Made by a program: the position numbers and the translations under genes. From the NCBI RefSeq assembly GCF_001280845.1, contig NZ_LGHP01000002.1:1047613-1111612 (forward strand): DNA of 64,000 nt, in the 5' to 3' direction. Of this stretch, positions 26,501 through 35,206 are shown piece by piece (the stretch's first letter is position 1; each line of letters begins with the position of its first letter). Origin of the DNA: Bacillus sp. FJAT-28004. GTDB taxonomy: Bacteria; Bacillota; Bacilli; Paenibacillales; Paenibacillaceae. Below the pieces are notes generated by a model. The model did not search any database. It was not told where the DNA came from and worked only from the letters and a program-made list of their open reading frames with translations.

Positions 26501-26636
26501 TAAAGAGGCGCTGGTTGCGTTCGCGCAAGTGCTGCAAGACAACGTGCTTGTACAAACGGTAACCTATGGTGAGGAACCAGAGATGGAGAAAGTTGTGCTT
26601 GGCGAAAAAGTAATAGGGATTTTCATTCGCGGATAG
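23538..26636 (+). CDS. ileS: Isoleucyl-tRNA synthetase, eukaryote-like type 2
   Basis: Charges tRNA-Ile. The HIGH motif is in APHIGHVLGR near residue 53 and KMSKS in GQKMSKSKGNVIDP near 595; an editing (CP1) domain with TTPWTLPANVALAV near 225 lies between. Length is 1032 residues versus about 920 for the Bacillus IleS1 form. The N terminus (FVFYEGPPTANGAPHIGH, KAGWDTHGLPVELGVEK) is that of the eukaryote-like type 2 enzymes, and no C-terminal zinc-finger cysteines are seen. Type 2 enzymes are known to be poorly inhibited by mupirocin. It is under the Ile T-box. Confidence 0.96.
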   Translation: MQRVDVKERARSRELRVLEQWKTDETFKKSIANREGKPNFVFYEGPPTANGAPHIGHVLGRVIKDFICRYKTMAGYRVIRKAGWDTHGLPVELGVEKQLGISGKQEIEEYGVEKFIKKCKDSVFEYEKQWRELTEGIAYWTDLDNPYITLKNEYIESVWHILSTIHGKGLLYRGHRVSPYCPDCQTTLSSHEVAQGYEDVKDLSATAKFKLVESGEFVLAWTTTPWTLPANVALAVNPELDYIRASKNGEVYIVAQNLAEKVLKDDYEVLSVLKGAELVGLSYEPPFQYVAVEKGHIVIAGDFVSDTSGTGIVHIAPAHGEDDYRVSRENGISMLSVVDLAGRYTAEVTDFAGRFVKDAELDIDIVKNLSERGLLYSKERYEHSYPFCWRCKTPLIYYAMESWFIKTTAVKDQLIANNNSVDWYPGHIREGRFGKFLEDLVDWNISRNRYWGTPLNVWVCDVTGKEYSPSSIADLRAMAIGDVPEDIELHKPYVDDIKLKSPFAEGAEMTRTPEVIDVWFDSGSMPFAQHHHPFENEQQFAEQYPADIICEGIDQTRGWFYSLLAVSTLYNGKAPYKAVISTGHILDENGQKMSKSKGNVIDPWEIINEYGTDAFRWALLADSAPWNSKRFSRGIVGEAKSKVIDTIVNTHAFFALYASIDGFDYSAHEESKSDNKLDRWIISRLNSLINTVNKGLEVNDFLNPAKSIEIFVDELSNWYIRRSRDRFWGSGLTDDKLAAYQTLRSVLLTLSRLIAPYAPLLAEDVYGNLGGVGSVHLADYPNADEALIDETLERDMESAKQIVELARNVRNETGIKTRQPLSELIVSLDRDFNVADYEDIVKDEINVKAITVQNSDSGFVDFTLKLNLKVAGKKYGKNVGPIQAQLKGLTAEQTRSIVNGGSFDFTSAEGEQLSITVDELLVEKQAKSGFASASGNGVTVALNTDITAELEQEGWVREVIRAVQDTRKKLDLPIEKRIDLVLDVDAELKEALVAFAQVLQDNVLVQTVTYGEEPEMEKVVLGEKVIGIFIRG

Positions 26637-26667
26637 GGTTATAGTATAAAGGAAATTAACAAGCGAA

Positions 26668-26754
26668 AAAACGAGGCCGTCGCCTTCCGACAGCTGCAGC
26701 AAGCGACTGAATAGTCGTGAAGCATGCAATGTCCGGCAGGTCAGGCCTCGTTTT
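26668..26754 (+). terminator. Long-range terminator-like structure after ileS
   Basis: AAAACGAGGCC pairs with GGCCTCGTTTT over 11 base pairs, enclosing 65 bases that contain further pairing options (GCGACTGAATAGTCGT as a small hairpin, and CCGACA with TGTCCGG). The T-tract TTTTATT follows. It may be an ornate terminator or contain a small structured RNA. Confidence 0.6.
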
Positions 26755-26780
26755 ATTGTTTGACAAAGGGGATGCCTCGT

Positions 26781-27119
26781 ATGAACACAAATAACCCGGA
26801 ACAGCCGAAAAATTTGAACGAGTTACAAACTTCGTTAAGCAAGCTTGATAAACGACTGCAAACTATAGCTACCGAGATGGAACATACCCAAATAGCGGAC
26901 TACATTGATCTGTTAAACAGGCCATGGACAATGATTTGGAAAAACCTGCTTGCAGGGACAGCCAGAGGTGTAGGAATCGCCATAGGCTTTACTTTTTTTG
27001 CTGCGACCATTCTTTATGTTCTGCGTATATTAGGAGCACTGAACTTACCGATAATCGGCGACTATATTGCGGACATTATACGAATTGTCCAAATACAGCT
27101 CGAAGGAAAAGTTTATTGA
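26781..27119 (+). CDS. DUF5665-type small membrane protein
   Basis: 112 residues from the ATG at 26781, after AAAGGGG. The N-terminal 60 residues are polar and helical (LQTSLSKLDKRLQTIATEM); one or two membrane segments follow around residues 62-90 (GVGIAIGFTFFAATILYVL). It resembles the DUF5665 family of Firmicutes, whose role is unknown. It converges on the yteA-like gene, whose last base is adjacent. Confidence 0.6.
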   Translation: MNTNNPEQPKNLNELQTSLSKLDKRLQTIATEMEHTQIADYIDLLNRPWTMIWKNLLAGTARGVGIAIGFTFFAATILYVLRILGALNLPIIGDYIADIIRIVQIQLEGKVY

Positions 27120-27851
27120 TTAAAGGTGTTGATCATCATTGTCCGTTTCTAATCCATGATCGCCTTCATCCGATTCCAAGTATTGTCTATACTCTCGGTT
27201 GCGGATTACGGAGACATGACGGCCAGTAATATCGGTCGCAAGAAAGCTTTCAATGGATTCAACGAAACCGTCATTCTCGAAAGCTTCAATACCTACATGC
27301 TCATAATCGGCGACATCACGATTTTCTGATGTGGCTGGTGAATCAGCATTGCCCCACTGCTCAACAATTTGCCAAGCATCCTCGCCATCAAAGCCATTGT
27401 AGGAATCATGTTCATCCATGCTGGTTCGACCAAATGGAGGATCGAGAACTAATTCTTCAACCGGCCTGCGGAAGGATAGTTGTTGTCTTGGCGCATGTTC
27501 AATGCAATAAAGAGTATCTGGAACGGCATCCAAACGCTCAAGCGGTATAGGTTCGTTGCACGTTTTACAAATGCCGTATGTTCCGTCAGCAATTGCGGTT
27601 AGTGCTGCATCAATGCGGTTCAGATGCAATTCCTCTTGTTCATGAAGAGCTACATCTTTCTCGCGTTCATAAAGCTCGGTAGCGACATCACCTGGATGAT
27701 TGTCGATAGTGGAAAGCTCACCAGTATCGTCGCGCAGGGAATGCGCTAAGCCATAATGATCGTTTTCAGCGAGCCGTTTTTCGATTTCGCGTTGCTCATC
27801 TAATAATCTGCTTTGCAGCAGTTGAAAATGAGCGGTTGTTGGCTTTGTCAT
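27120..27851 (-). CDS. yteA: TraR/DksA-type zinc-finger protein, YteA family
   Basis: 243 residues. Helical hairpin in the first 100 residues, then a zinc-finger-like motif CKTCNEP with CIEH about 18 residues later, so a Cys3His set as known for the YteA branch of the DksA/TraR superfamily. The C-terminal half is acidic with a conserved-looking DSYNGFDGEDAWQIVEQWG. YteA members are sporulation/stress-associated; the target is not known. The ATG at 27851 was chosen because GGAGG directly abuts the alternative GTG. Confidence 0.85.
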   Translation of the reverse strand: MTKPTTAHFQLLQSRLLDEQREIEKRLAENDHYGLAHSLRDDTGELSTIDNHPGDVATELYEREKDVALHEQEELHLNRIDAALTAIADGTYGICKTCNEPIPLERLDAVPDTLYCIEHAPRQQLSFRRPVEELVLDPPFGRTSMDEHDSYNGFDGEDAWQIVEQWGNADSPATSENRDVADYEHVGIEAFENDGFVESIESFLATDITGRHVSVIRNREYRQYLESDEGDHGLETDNDDQHL

Positions 27852-28080
27852 TTTGAGCACCCTCCTTAGCAGGGAACATAGTTGCGGTATTAGCTTTTGC
27901 CGAAATGCGGTTTTTCAGTATGGTCTTCAATGGAAGAACAAAAGGCGGATGCTGGCTCTTAATTAGCTCCGTATGCTACAATTGATTAGCAAACTTTCAG
28001 AAATACGTATGGTTTACTCCGGTTGGCCTAAAGTATTTTTGAATGGAGACGCTGCTTTACAAAAAATTAGGAGTGATTCG

Positions 28081-28602
28081 ATGCGTTTTTATTATTACTG
28101 GATAGCGGTATTGGTGTTAGTCCTTGATTTTGTAACAAAGAAATTAATTGAAACAAAATTAGAGATCGGGGATCAAATTAGCGTTATCGGTAATTTTTTT
28201 CTCATCACATCGCATCGAAATCGTGGTGCTGCATTTGGCATCCTACAAGAACAAAGACTATTTTTTATTATCATTACCGTTATTATTGTACTCGGCATCA
28301 TTTGGTACATACAGGCATCGCGTAAATTTGCTAAGCCGTGGCTGCTAGTCGGACTTGGTCTTGTACTTGGCGGCGCGATTGGCAACTTTCTTGACCGTGC
28401 GCGTTATGGAGAAGTGGTGGACTTTCTGCAGTTCAATTTCGGCAGCTATGGTTTCCCGATATTCAACGTGGCGGATTCGGCCATTGTCTGTGGTGTAGCA
28501 TTAATTCTTATTGACACTTTGTTATCCGCTAAAGATGACAAGAATCGTTTGCAAAATGGAGAGGACAAGGATCAAAACAATCATGAGCAGCAACCTGTAT
28601 AA
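28081..28602 (+). CDS. lspA: Lipoprotein signal peptidase LspA
   Basis: Membrane aspartic peptidase that removes signal peptides from diacylglyceryl prolipoproteins. 173 residues with four membrane segments. Family blocks visible are the HRNRGAAFGIL region near residue 45, NFLDRARYGEVVDFLQF near 102 with one catalytic aspartate, and FNVADSAIVCG near 128 with the other. AGGAG precedes the ATG at 28081; an earlier in-frame ATG gives an extension not found in the family. The 3' end overlaps rluD. Confidence 0.96.
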   Translation: MRFYYYWIAVLVLVLDFVTKKLIETKLEIGDQISVIGNFFLITSHRNRGAAFGILQEQRLFFIIITVIIVLGIIWYIQASRKFAKPWLLVGLGLVLGGAIGNFLDRARYGEVVDFLQFNFGSYGFPIFNVADSAIVCGVALILIDTLLSAKDDKNRLQNGEDKDQNNHEQQPV

Positions 28603-29521
28603 TGAAGAACCGTTGGAATGGATCGTAGAGGCGGAGCAATCCGGTGAGCGAGTAGATAAGTTTGTAACAGACAGTATTGACGATCAAGGCGTATCCAGAA
28701 CGCAAGTTCAGGAATGGATCAAAGCAGGAGCCGTGCAGGTCGATGACAAAATCGCAAAAGCAAACGTGAAGGTGGCAGAGGGCAATCGTGTCGTTCTGCT
28801 TATTCCGGAGCCGGAAGAAGCGGCCATTGTGCCTGAGAATATACCTCTTGAGGTTATTTATGAGGATTCAGACCTCATTGTCATTAATAAAAAGCGCGGT
28901 ATGGTGGTTCATCCTGCACCGGGACATTCATCAGGGACGCTTGTAAATGCACTGATGTACCATTGCAAGGATTTGTCCGGCATTAATGGCATGATCCGTC
29001 CGGGCATTGTTCACCGTATAGACAAGGATACAACTGGATTGTTGATGGCTGCCAAAAATGATCTTGCTCATATCTCGCTAGCCGAGCAGCTCAAGGATCA
29101 TACGGTAACTCGTAAATATATCGCACTGGTACACGGTAATTTGCCGCATGACCAAGGAACGATTGATGCGCCGATCGGCCGCGACCTGAATGATAGGAAG
29201 TTGTTTACGGTAACGGAGCACAACAGCAGACATGCAGTAACTCATTTCCACGTACTGGAGCGCTTGGGCGATTACACCATTGTAGAGCTTCAACTAGAAA
29301 CGGGACGTACCCATCAAATTCGTGTACACATGAAATATATTGGTCACCCGCTTGCGGGAGATCCAGTTTATGGCCGCAATAAGACCGTAGCCTTAAAAGG
29401 ACAAGCGCTGCATGCTACATTGCTTGGCTTTACGCATCCGCGCAGCGGCGAGAGACTTGAATTCGAAATGCCTTTGCCAGCAGACTTCGAATATGTATTA
29501 AGCAGCTTGCGTTCAAGATAA
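28583..29521 (+). CDS. rluD: 23S rRNA pseudouridine synthase, RluD family
   Basis: Converts uridines to pseudouridine in large-subunit rRNA. 312 residues: an N-terminal S4 domain (ERVDKFVTDSIDDQGVSRTQ near 20) and the catalytic domain with the RluA-family signature VHRIDKDTTGLLMAAK near 138 holding the catalytic aspartate. The ATG at 28583 overlaps the lspA 3' end by 20 bases, as commonly seen for this pair; earlier in-frame starts would lie deep inside lspA. Confidence 0.93.
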   Translation: MSSNLYNEEPLEWIVEAEQSGERVDKFVTDSIDDQGVSRTQVQEWIKAGAVQVDDKIAKANVKVAEGNRVVLLIPEPEEAAIVPENIPLEVIYEDSDLIVINKKRGMVVHPAPGHSSGTLVNALMYHCKDLSGINGMIRPGIVHRIDKDTTGLLMAAKNDLAHISLAEQLKDHTVTRKYIALVHGNLPHDQGTIDAPIGRDLNDRKLFTVTEHNSRHAVTHFHVLERLGDYTIVELQLETGRTHQIRVHMKYIGHPLAGDPVYGRNKTVALKGQALHATLLGFTHPRSGERLEFEMPLPADFEYVLSSLRSR

Positions 29522-29639
29522 TGCTTTACGTGCAATAGTGCAAACTTTTCACCACATTATTCATTATTTCAAGCACATAAGTACGTTATTCTAATCAATA
29601 ACAACTGAAGTAAATGAATATAAGGATAGGTGACGTGAA

Positions 29640-30875
29640 ATGACTTCCATCAACCAAAACTACTTGGAGCTGCAAGGCAGCTACTTGTTTTCTGAAATTG
29701 CAAAACGCCGTACTAAATTCATTCAAGAAAATCCAAATGCTGAAATTATCAGCTTAGGAATTGGGGATGTTACGCGCGGTTTGCCGGATGCGGTTCTGAA
29801 CGCTATGCATAGTGCTGTGGACGAGCTTGCAGCTCCAGGTTCATTCCGTGGTTACGGTCCTGAACAAGGATACGATTTTCTAATTAATGCGATTATCGAA
29901 AATGACTATAAAGCACGCGGCATTGACATTGCATCAAACGAAGTGTTTGTAAGCGACGGTTCCAAATGCGATGTCGGCAATATTCAAGAGATTTTCAGCG
30001 AGAACAGCATTGTTGCGGTTCAAGACCCGGTTTATCCAGTATACGTAGATACGAACGTAATGGCTGGCCGCTCAGGCAAATACAACCAAGATACAAAGCG
30101 CTATGAGAACATTGCGTATTTGGAGTGCACAGCTGAGAATGACTTCAAGCCTAGCCTTCCTGATCGTAAAGTAGATATTATTTACTTGTGCTACCCGAAC
30201 AATCCGACTGGCATGACGCTTACGAAGGAAGAGCTTAAAGTATGGGTTGATTATGCGAAAGCTAACAACTGCATCATTCTTTATGATTCTGCATACGAAG
30301 CATTTATTCAGGAAGAGGATGTTCCTCACAGCATTTACGAAATCGAAGGCGCACGTGAAGTTGCAATCGAATTCCGCAGCTTCTCCAAAACAGCAGGTTT
30401 TACTGGCGTTCGCTGTGCTTACACGGTAGTGCCACGCGAGTTGAAAGGTTTCGATGCATCTGGCAATGAGGTGTTGATCAACGATTTGTGGAATCGCCGT
30501 CATACAACAAAATTTAACGGCGTATCTTACGTAACACAACGTGGCGCAGCTGCTATCTACTCGGAAGAAGGCAAAGCACAAATCAAATCCTTAGTTGATT
30601 ACTACATGAAAAATGCAGCCATTATCCGTGACGGCCTTGCGTCGCTTGGCCTTGAGGTGTTTGGCGGCGTCAATGCACCTTACATTTGGTTGAAAACACC
30701 AAACGGCATGGATTCTTGGTCATTCTTCGATAAGCTTCTTACTGAAGCAAACATTGTTGGAACACCGGGTGTAGGTTTCGGTCAAAGCGGTCAAGGATAT
30801 TTCCGACTTACAGCGTTCGGAAGTCTTGAGAATACAGAAAAAGCAGTTGAAAGAATTCGTAAACTAAGCCTTTAA
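29640..30875 (+). CDS. dapL: LL-diaminopimelate aminotransferase DapL
   Basis: PLP enzyme making LL-diaminopimelate directly from tetrahydrodipicolinate, by-passing the acyl intermediates. 411 residues, the normal DapL length. The family start SLGIGDVTRGLP is near residue 38, GPEQGYDFLINAI near 78, CYPNNPTGMTL near 185 and the PLP lysine in RSFSKTAGFTGVRCAY near 248. It has a 118-base upstream space and is followed by the pyr promoter. It supplies the residue that MurE (DNPR type) adds to peptidoglycan. Confidence 0.95.
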   Translation: MTSINQNYLELQGSYLFSEIAKRRTKFIQENPNAEIISLGIGDVTRGLPDAVLNAMHSAVDELAAPGSFRGYGPEQGYDFLINAIIENDYKARGIDIASNEVFVSDGSKCDVGNIQEIFSENSIVAVQDPVYPVYVDTNVMAGRSGKYNQDTKRYENIAYLECTAENDFKPSLPDRKVDIIYLCYPNNPTGMTLTKEELKVWVDYAKANNCIILYDSAYEAFIQEEDVPHSIYEIEGAREVAIEFRSFSKTAGFTGVRCAYTVVPRELKGFDASGNEVLINDLWNRRHTTKFNGVSYVTQRGAAAIYSEEGKAQIKSLVDYYMKNAAIIRDGLASLGLEVFGGVNAPYIWLKTPNGMDSWSFFDKLLTEANIVGTPGVGFGQSGQGYFRLTAFGSLENTEKAVERIRKLSL

Positions 30876-30949
30876 GTAACTTGCGCTATCCTTGCATAGT
30901 TTATCTGGTTTGGTCCACACTAAGTTAAAGCGGAAATATTCGTTTTTAC

Positions 30950-30978
30950 TTGACATCTTTTGTCGAACGTGGGATAAT
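30950..30978 (+). promoter_or_regulatory. Promoter of the pyr operon
   Basis: TTGACA at 30950-30955 and GATAAT at 30973-30978 with a 17-base spacer, a near-consensus sigma-A promoter about 30 bases ahead of the PyrR site. Confidence 0.85.
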
Positions 30979-30984
30979 TCCTAT

Positions 30985-31171
30985 GATATACATCAGTACC
31001 TTTAACTCAGTCCAGAGAGACTGGCAAGGTAGCGTGAATAACAGGTCTATAGAAGAGAAGAATAGGACAGCCTAATGCACTGCTTTCTGTGACGAGAGCT
31101 CTGTGCTTGCTTGCACCTATCTCTTCATGCCTTATCACAAGCTCCTTGCGATTTTTGCAAGGAGCTTTTTG
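30985..31171 (+). promoter_or_regulatory. PyrR-controlled attenuator of the pyr operon
   Basis: The RNA site AGTCCAGAGAGACTGG at 31009-31024 matches the known PyrR-binding loop (…UCCAGAGAG…). The terminator is AAGCTCCTTGC with GCAAGGAGC and TTTTT at 31139-31171. The region between can form the competing antiterminator. PyrR with UMP is expected to favour termination. This is the only such attenuator seen in the operon. Confidence 0.9.
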
Positions 31172-31216
31172 TCGCAACCTGACAGTTTTGGGCGGTTATG
31201 GAAGGAGTCAGCGGAA

Positions 31217-31792
31217 ATGACGGAAGAAGAGCATTTAGTCATCATGGATGAAACGGCGATTCGCCGCGCATTAACGCGAATTGCTCATGAAATTGTGGAG
31301 AAGAACAAGGGAATCGACAACTGTGTGATTGTCGGTATTCGCACGAGAGGGATATACCTTGCTCGTCGAATCGCAGAGCGCATCGGTGAAATTGAAGGAA
31401 AGCGAGTTCCTGTGAGCGAGCTTGATATTACTCGATACCGCGATGATCGCAAAGCAATCATTTCTGCAGACGTGGAGACAGCAGCTGCAATCGGCGATAC
31501 CGACGGTGTACCTTTTACGGTTCAGGACAAACGCATTATTTTGTTCGATGACGTATTGTACACAGGACGCACGATTCGGGCGGCAATGGATGCGCTTATG
31601 GATTGCGGCCGGCCGCAAAGCATTCAGCTGGCTGTGCTTGTAGACAGAGGACATCGTGAACTGCCGATTCGACCTGATTTTGTCGGCAAGAACGTCCCGA
31701 GCTCAAAGCAAGAGCAGATCGATGTGGCTCTCACTGAAATCGACCTAATCGACCAAGTAACCATTATTAATCAGAGGGGGCAAGCCGGATGA
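31217..31792 (+). CDS. pyrR: Pyrimidine operon attenuator / uracil phosphoribosyltransferase PyrR
   Basis: RNA-binding regulator of pyr transcription with some uracil phosphoribosyltransferase activity. 191 residues from the ATG at 31217, preceded by GGAAGGAG; a longer reading would run into the attenuator. The PRPP-binding loop is IILFDDVLYTGRTIRAAMDA near 110, and ELPIRPDFVGKNVPSS near 158 is typical. Its stop overlaps the pyrB start by four bases. Confidence 0.97.
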   Translation: MTEEEHLVIMDETAIRRALTRIAHEIVEKNKGIDNCVIVGIRTRGIYLARRIAERIGEIEGKRVPVSELDITRYRDDRKAIISADVETAAAIGDTDGVPFTVQDKRIILFDDVLYTGRTIRAAMDALMDCGRPQSIQLAVLVDRGHRELPIRPDFVGKNVPSSKQEQIDVALTEIDLIDQVTIINQRGQAG

Positions 31793-32688
31793 CAATAACA
31801 AAGCTTAAACAACGGAGTTTGCTCGGATTAAAAGAATTAAGCCAAGAAGAGATCGAATCGATACTTGATCGCGCTGCCTATTGGGAGAATCATTCAAACA
31901 AAGTACACACCACTATGCAGGGCAAATTTGCAGCAAATATGTTTTTCGAGAACAGCACGCGAACTCGCTTTTCTTTCGAGGTAGCTGAGAAACGTCTAGG
32001 TACGGAAGTGCTAAACTTCTCCGCTGCGGTGTCAAGTGTACAAAAGGGAGAATCGATCTACGACACGGTTCGCACGCTTGAATCAATGGGAATTGACGTT
32101 GGAATTATTCGTTTAAAGCCGATCGGGGTTCTCGCTGAACTGGCAACGAAGATCAATGTGCCGCTCATTAATGCCGGAGATGGCAATAACGAGCATCCTA
32201 CACAAGCGCTGCTCGATATGTACACGATGCGCAAGCATTTTGGACAACTCAAAGGCTTGACGGTCTCGATTGTTGGAGACGTGCTGCATAGCCGCGTTGC
32301 AAGATCGAATCTATGGGCATTGCAAAAATTCGGTGTTAACGTAAACTTTTGCTCACCGCCAAATATGCAAGCCTCTGAACTCGATGTCTCTTATGTATCT
32401 ATAGATGAAGCTTTAAAATCAGATGTTGTCATGATGCTGCGCGTCCAGCTGGAGCGTCATGAAAGCGGAATGTTGAACTCGGCTGAAAGCTACCGCGAGC
32501 AATACGGCTTGACGGTAGAGAGAGCTAGCAAATTAGCTAATCACGCAATTATTATGCATCCTGCTCCAATCAATCGTAACGTAGAAATTGACGATGAACT
32601 GGTTGAGCATCCACAATCACGCATTTTCCCGCAAATGGAAAACGGGGTTCCTATCCGCATGGCGGTAGTAGAACGCGCGCTAAGCTAA
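31789..32688 (+). CDS. pyrB: Aspartate carbamoyltransferase, catalytic chain
   Basis: Forms N-carbamoyl-aspartate. 299 residues. Carbamoyl-phosphate site FFENSTRTRFSFE near residue 45, then NAGDGNNEHPTQALLDMYT near 128, and the aspartate-side loop MMLRVQLERH near 215. As in Bacillus, no regulatory chain (pyrI) is next to it. The ATG overlaps the pyrR stop. Confidence 0.97.
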   Translation: MTITKLKQRSLLGLKELSQEEIESILDRAAYWENHSNKVHTTMQGKFAANMFFENSTRTRFSFEVAEKRLGTEVLNFSAAVSSVQKGESIYDTVRTLESMGIDVGIIRLKPIGVLAELATKINVPLINAGDGNNEHPTQALLDMYTMRKHFGQLKGLTVSIVGDVLHSRVARSNLWALQKFGVNVNFCSPPNMQASELDVSYVSIDEALKSDVVMMLRVQLERHESGMLNSAESYREQYGLTVERASKLANHAIIMHPAPINRNVEIDDELVEHPQSRIFPQMENGVPIRMAVVERALS

Positions 32689-32714
32689 AACTAAATCCGG
32701 AGGGGAAAACTAAA

Positions 32715-34001
32715 ATGTCATTATGGATTATAAACGGTAACGTATGGAATGAAACTTCGGGCAGCTTAGAAAGTAAGCATATTCGGATTGAAAACGGCAA
32801 AATCGAAGCAATCATAGACGGTTCCGAGTCAGTAGACACTGGAAGCGCAGAAGTCATTGATGCACAAGGCAAGCTAGTATCACCAGGCTTTATTGATATG
32901 CACGTTCATTTGCGCGATCCGGGTTTTGAATATAAAGAAGATATCGCTACAGGCACACGCTCTGCTGCAAAAGGTGGATTCACAACGATCGCTTGTATGC
33001 CTAACACTCGCCCTGTAACGGATACAGCAGAAACAGTACGCTACATTACGAACAAGGCTGCACAAGTCGGCATCGTGAAAGTACTGCCATACGCATCCAT
33101 TACCAAAAATGAGCTAGGCCGCGAACTGACGGATTTTGCTTCATTGAAGGAAGCAGGAGCCATTGGCTTCACAGACGACGGTGTAGGCGTCCAAAATGCG
33201 CAAATGATGAAAAATGCCATGGCACTGGCCCATTCAATGGATATGCCGATCATCGCTCACTGCGAAGATGATTCATTGGTTGAAGGCGCTTGGGCATCGG
33301 AAGGTGAGTTTTCCCGCAAGCACGGCCTGAAAGCCATTCCGAATGAATCTGAAGCGATTCATGTAGGAAGAGATGTGCTGTTAGCAGAAGCTACAGGCGT
33401 TCATTATCATGTATGCCACGTCAGCACTGAGCAATCGGTTCGACTAATCCGCCTTGCTAAGCAAATCGGAGTTCGCGTTACAGCTGAGGTTTGCCCTCAT
33501 CATCTGCTTCTGTCTGATGAGGATATCCCGGGACTTGATGATGCGAATTGGAAAATGAATCCTCCGCTTCGCACGCCGCGTGACGTTAAAGCAGTTATCG
33601 AAGCGATTGAAGACGGCACAATCGATATGGTCGTTACGGATCATGCACCGCACAGCGCGGAAGAAAAGGCTCGCGGCGTTCAGCTTGCACCATTTGGTAT
33701 CGTTGGATTCGAAACAGCTTTCCCGCTGTTGTATACAAAGTTTGTTCAAACCGGCAAGTGGACACTCGGCTTCCTATTGCAGCGTATGACTGCGGATCCG
33801 GCTCGTGTTTTCCGACTTCCAACTGGACGTTTGGAGCAAGGCGCGCCAGCCGATGTTACGATCGTAGATTTGAACAGCGAACGTTCGGTTGATCCGAGCA
33901 CATTTGCTTCAAAAAGTAACAATACGCCTTTCGGCGGTTGGAAGCTTAGCGGCTGGCCTGTAACAACCATTGTAGACGGCGCTGTCGTGTGGTCAGAATA
34001 A
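32715..34001 (+). CDS. pyrC: Dihydroorotase
   Basis: Zinc amidohydrolase that closes carbamoyl-aspartate to dihydroorotate. 428 residues, class I. The metal motif DMHVHLRDPG is near residue 58; further ligands lie in IAHCEDDSL near 180, HYHVCHVST near 232 and VTDHAPHSAEEK near 305. RBS is GGAGGGG, 26 bases after pyrB. Confidence 0.97.
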   Translation: MSLWIINGNVWNETSGSLESKHIRIENGKIEAIIDGSESVDTGSAEVIDAQGKLVSPGFIDMHVHLRDPGFEYKEDIATGTRSAAKGGFTTIACMPNTRPVTDTAETVRYITNKAAQVGIVKVLPYASITKNELGRELTDFASLKEAGAIGFTDDGVGVQNAQMMKNAMALAHSMDMPIIAHCEDDSLVEGAWASEGEFSRKHGLKAIPNESEAIHVGRDVLLAEATGVHYHVCHVSTEQSVRLIRLAKQIGVRVTAEVCPHHLLLSDEDIPGLDDANWKMNPPLRTPRDVKAVIEAIEDGTIDMVVTDHAPHSAEEKARGVQLAPFGIVGFETAFPLLYTKFVQTGKWTLGFLLQRMTADPARVFRLPTGRLEQGAPADVTIVDLNSERSVDPSTFASKSNNTPFGGWKLSGWPVTTIVDGAVVWSE

Positions 34002-34060
34002 TAACTTTTACTTACTAAAGCCTATATATGGGGATAATCAACACCTGAGGAGTGATACGG

Positions 34061-35206
34061 ATGCAAGCAAGATTATTGTTGGAAGACGGTACGTTGTTTA
34101 CAGGACTTTCGTTCGGTGCAGAAGCACAAATGATGGGCGAAGTTGTATTTAATACAGGTATAACTGGTTATCAAGAGGTTCTCTCCGATCCGTCTTACTG
34201 CGGACAAATCGTAACGATGACATACCCGTTAATCGGCAACTATGGCATTACACGTGATGATTTTGAGGCAATGCGCCCATTCATTCACGGCTTCGTTGTT
34301 CGTCGTCACGAGGAAGTGCCAAGCAACTGGCGCGCTCAATATTCGCTAGGTCAGCTTCTTAAAGAATACGGTATCCCAGGTATCAGCGATATTGATACAC
34401 GGATGCTTACTCGTAAGCTTCGTAATTACGGTACGATGAAGGGTCTAATCACAACAGGCAACGAGCGTGTTGAAGAACTTGCTGAACGTCTAAATATCTC
34501 GAAACTAATGACAGACCAAGTAGCACGCACATCGACATCTCACGTATTCTCAAGTCCTGGTCAAGGCGAGCGCATCGTACTTGTTGACTTCGGTGCAAAA
34601 AGCGGTATTTTGCGAGAGCTTACAAAACGCGGCTGCGATGTGATCGTTGTTCCTCACGATACGACTGCAGACCAAATTCGTCGCCTAGCTCCAGATGGTA
34701 TTCAATTGTCAAATGGTCCTGGGGATCCGAAGGATGTTCCTTATGCGGTGAAAATGATTTCTGAGCTGCTCGGCGAATTTCCGATCTTCGGCATCTGCTT
34801 AGGACACCAGCTGTTCGCACTAGCTTGCGGAGCAGAAACGACTAAACTTAAATTCGGACATCGCGGCGGAAACCACCCGGTAAAAGAATTGGCAACGAAT
34901 CGTTGCTACATTACATCACAAAACCATGGCTACACTGTGCTTGAAGAATCGGTAGGCAGCACACCACTCGAAGTAACACATATTAATAACAATGACCGCA
35001 CGATCGAAGGACTTAAACACAAAACATTCCCAGCTTTCTCGGTTCAATATCACCCAGAGGCTGCTCCTGGACCATACGATTCCAGCTATTTGTTTGATGA
35101 GTTCCTGCAAATGATCCGTACGCACAAGAAAAATAACCCACAAAAACCTCGTCAAGTTGTGTTATCGGAGACGTTGAAAGGAGAGCTTCAGTATGCCCAA
35201 AAATAA
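34061..35206 (+). CDS. carA: Carbamoyl-phosphate synthase, small (glutaminase) subunit
   Basis: Hydrolyses glutamine and channels ammonia to the large subunit. 381 residues from the ATG at 34061, chosen because GAGGAG lies at the right distance. N-terminal CarA domain (GEVVFNTGITGYQEVLSDPS), then a class I glutaminase domain with the nucleophile cysteine in GICLGHQLFALACG near 245 and the histidine-glutamate pair in SVQYHPEAAPGP near 330. Overlaps carB by 14 bases. In B. subtilis this is pyrAA. Confidence 0.96.
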   Translation: MQARLLLEDGTLFTGLSFGAEAQMMGEVVFNTGITGYQEVLSDPSYCGQIVTMTYPLIGNYGITRDDFEAMRPFIHGFVVRRHEEVPSNWRAQYSLGQLLKEYGIPGISDIDTRMLTRKLRNYGTMKGLITTGNERVEELAERLNISKLMTDQVARTSTSHVFSSPGQGERIVLVDFGAKSGILRELTKRGCDVIVVPHDTTADQIRRLAPDGIQLSNGPGDPKDVPYAVKMISELLGEFPIFGICLGHQLFALACGAETTKLKFGHRGGNHPVKELATNRCYITSQNHGYTVLEESVGSTPLEVTHINNNDRTIEGLKHKTFPAFSVQYHPEAAPGPYDSSYLFDEFLQMIRTHKKNNPQKPRQVVLSETLKGELQYAQK

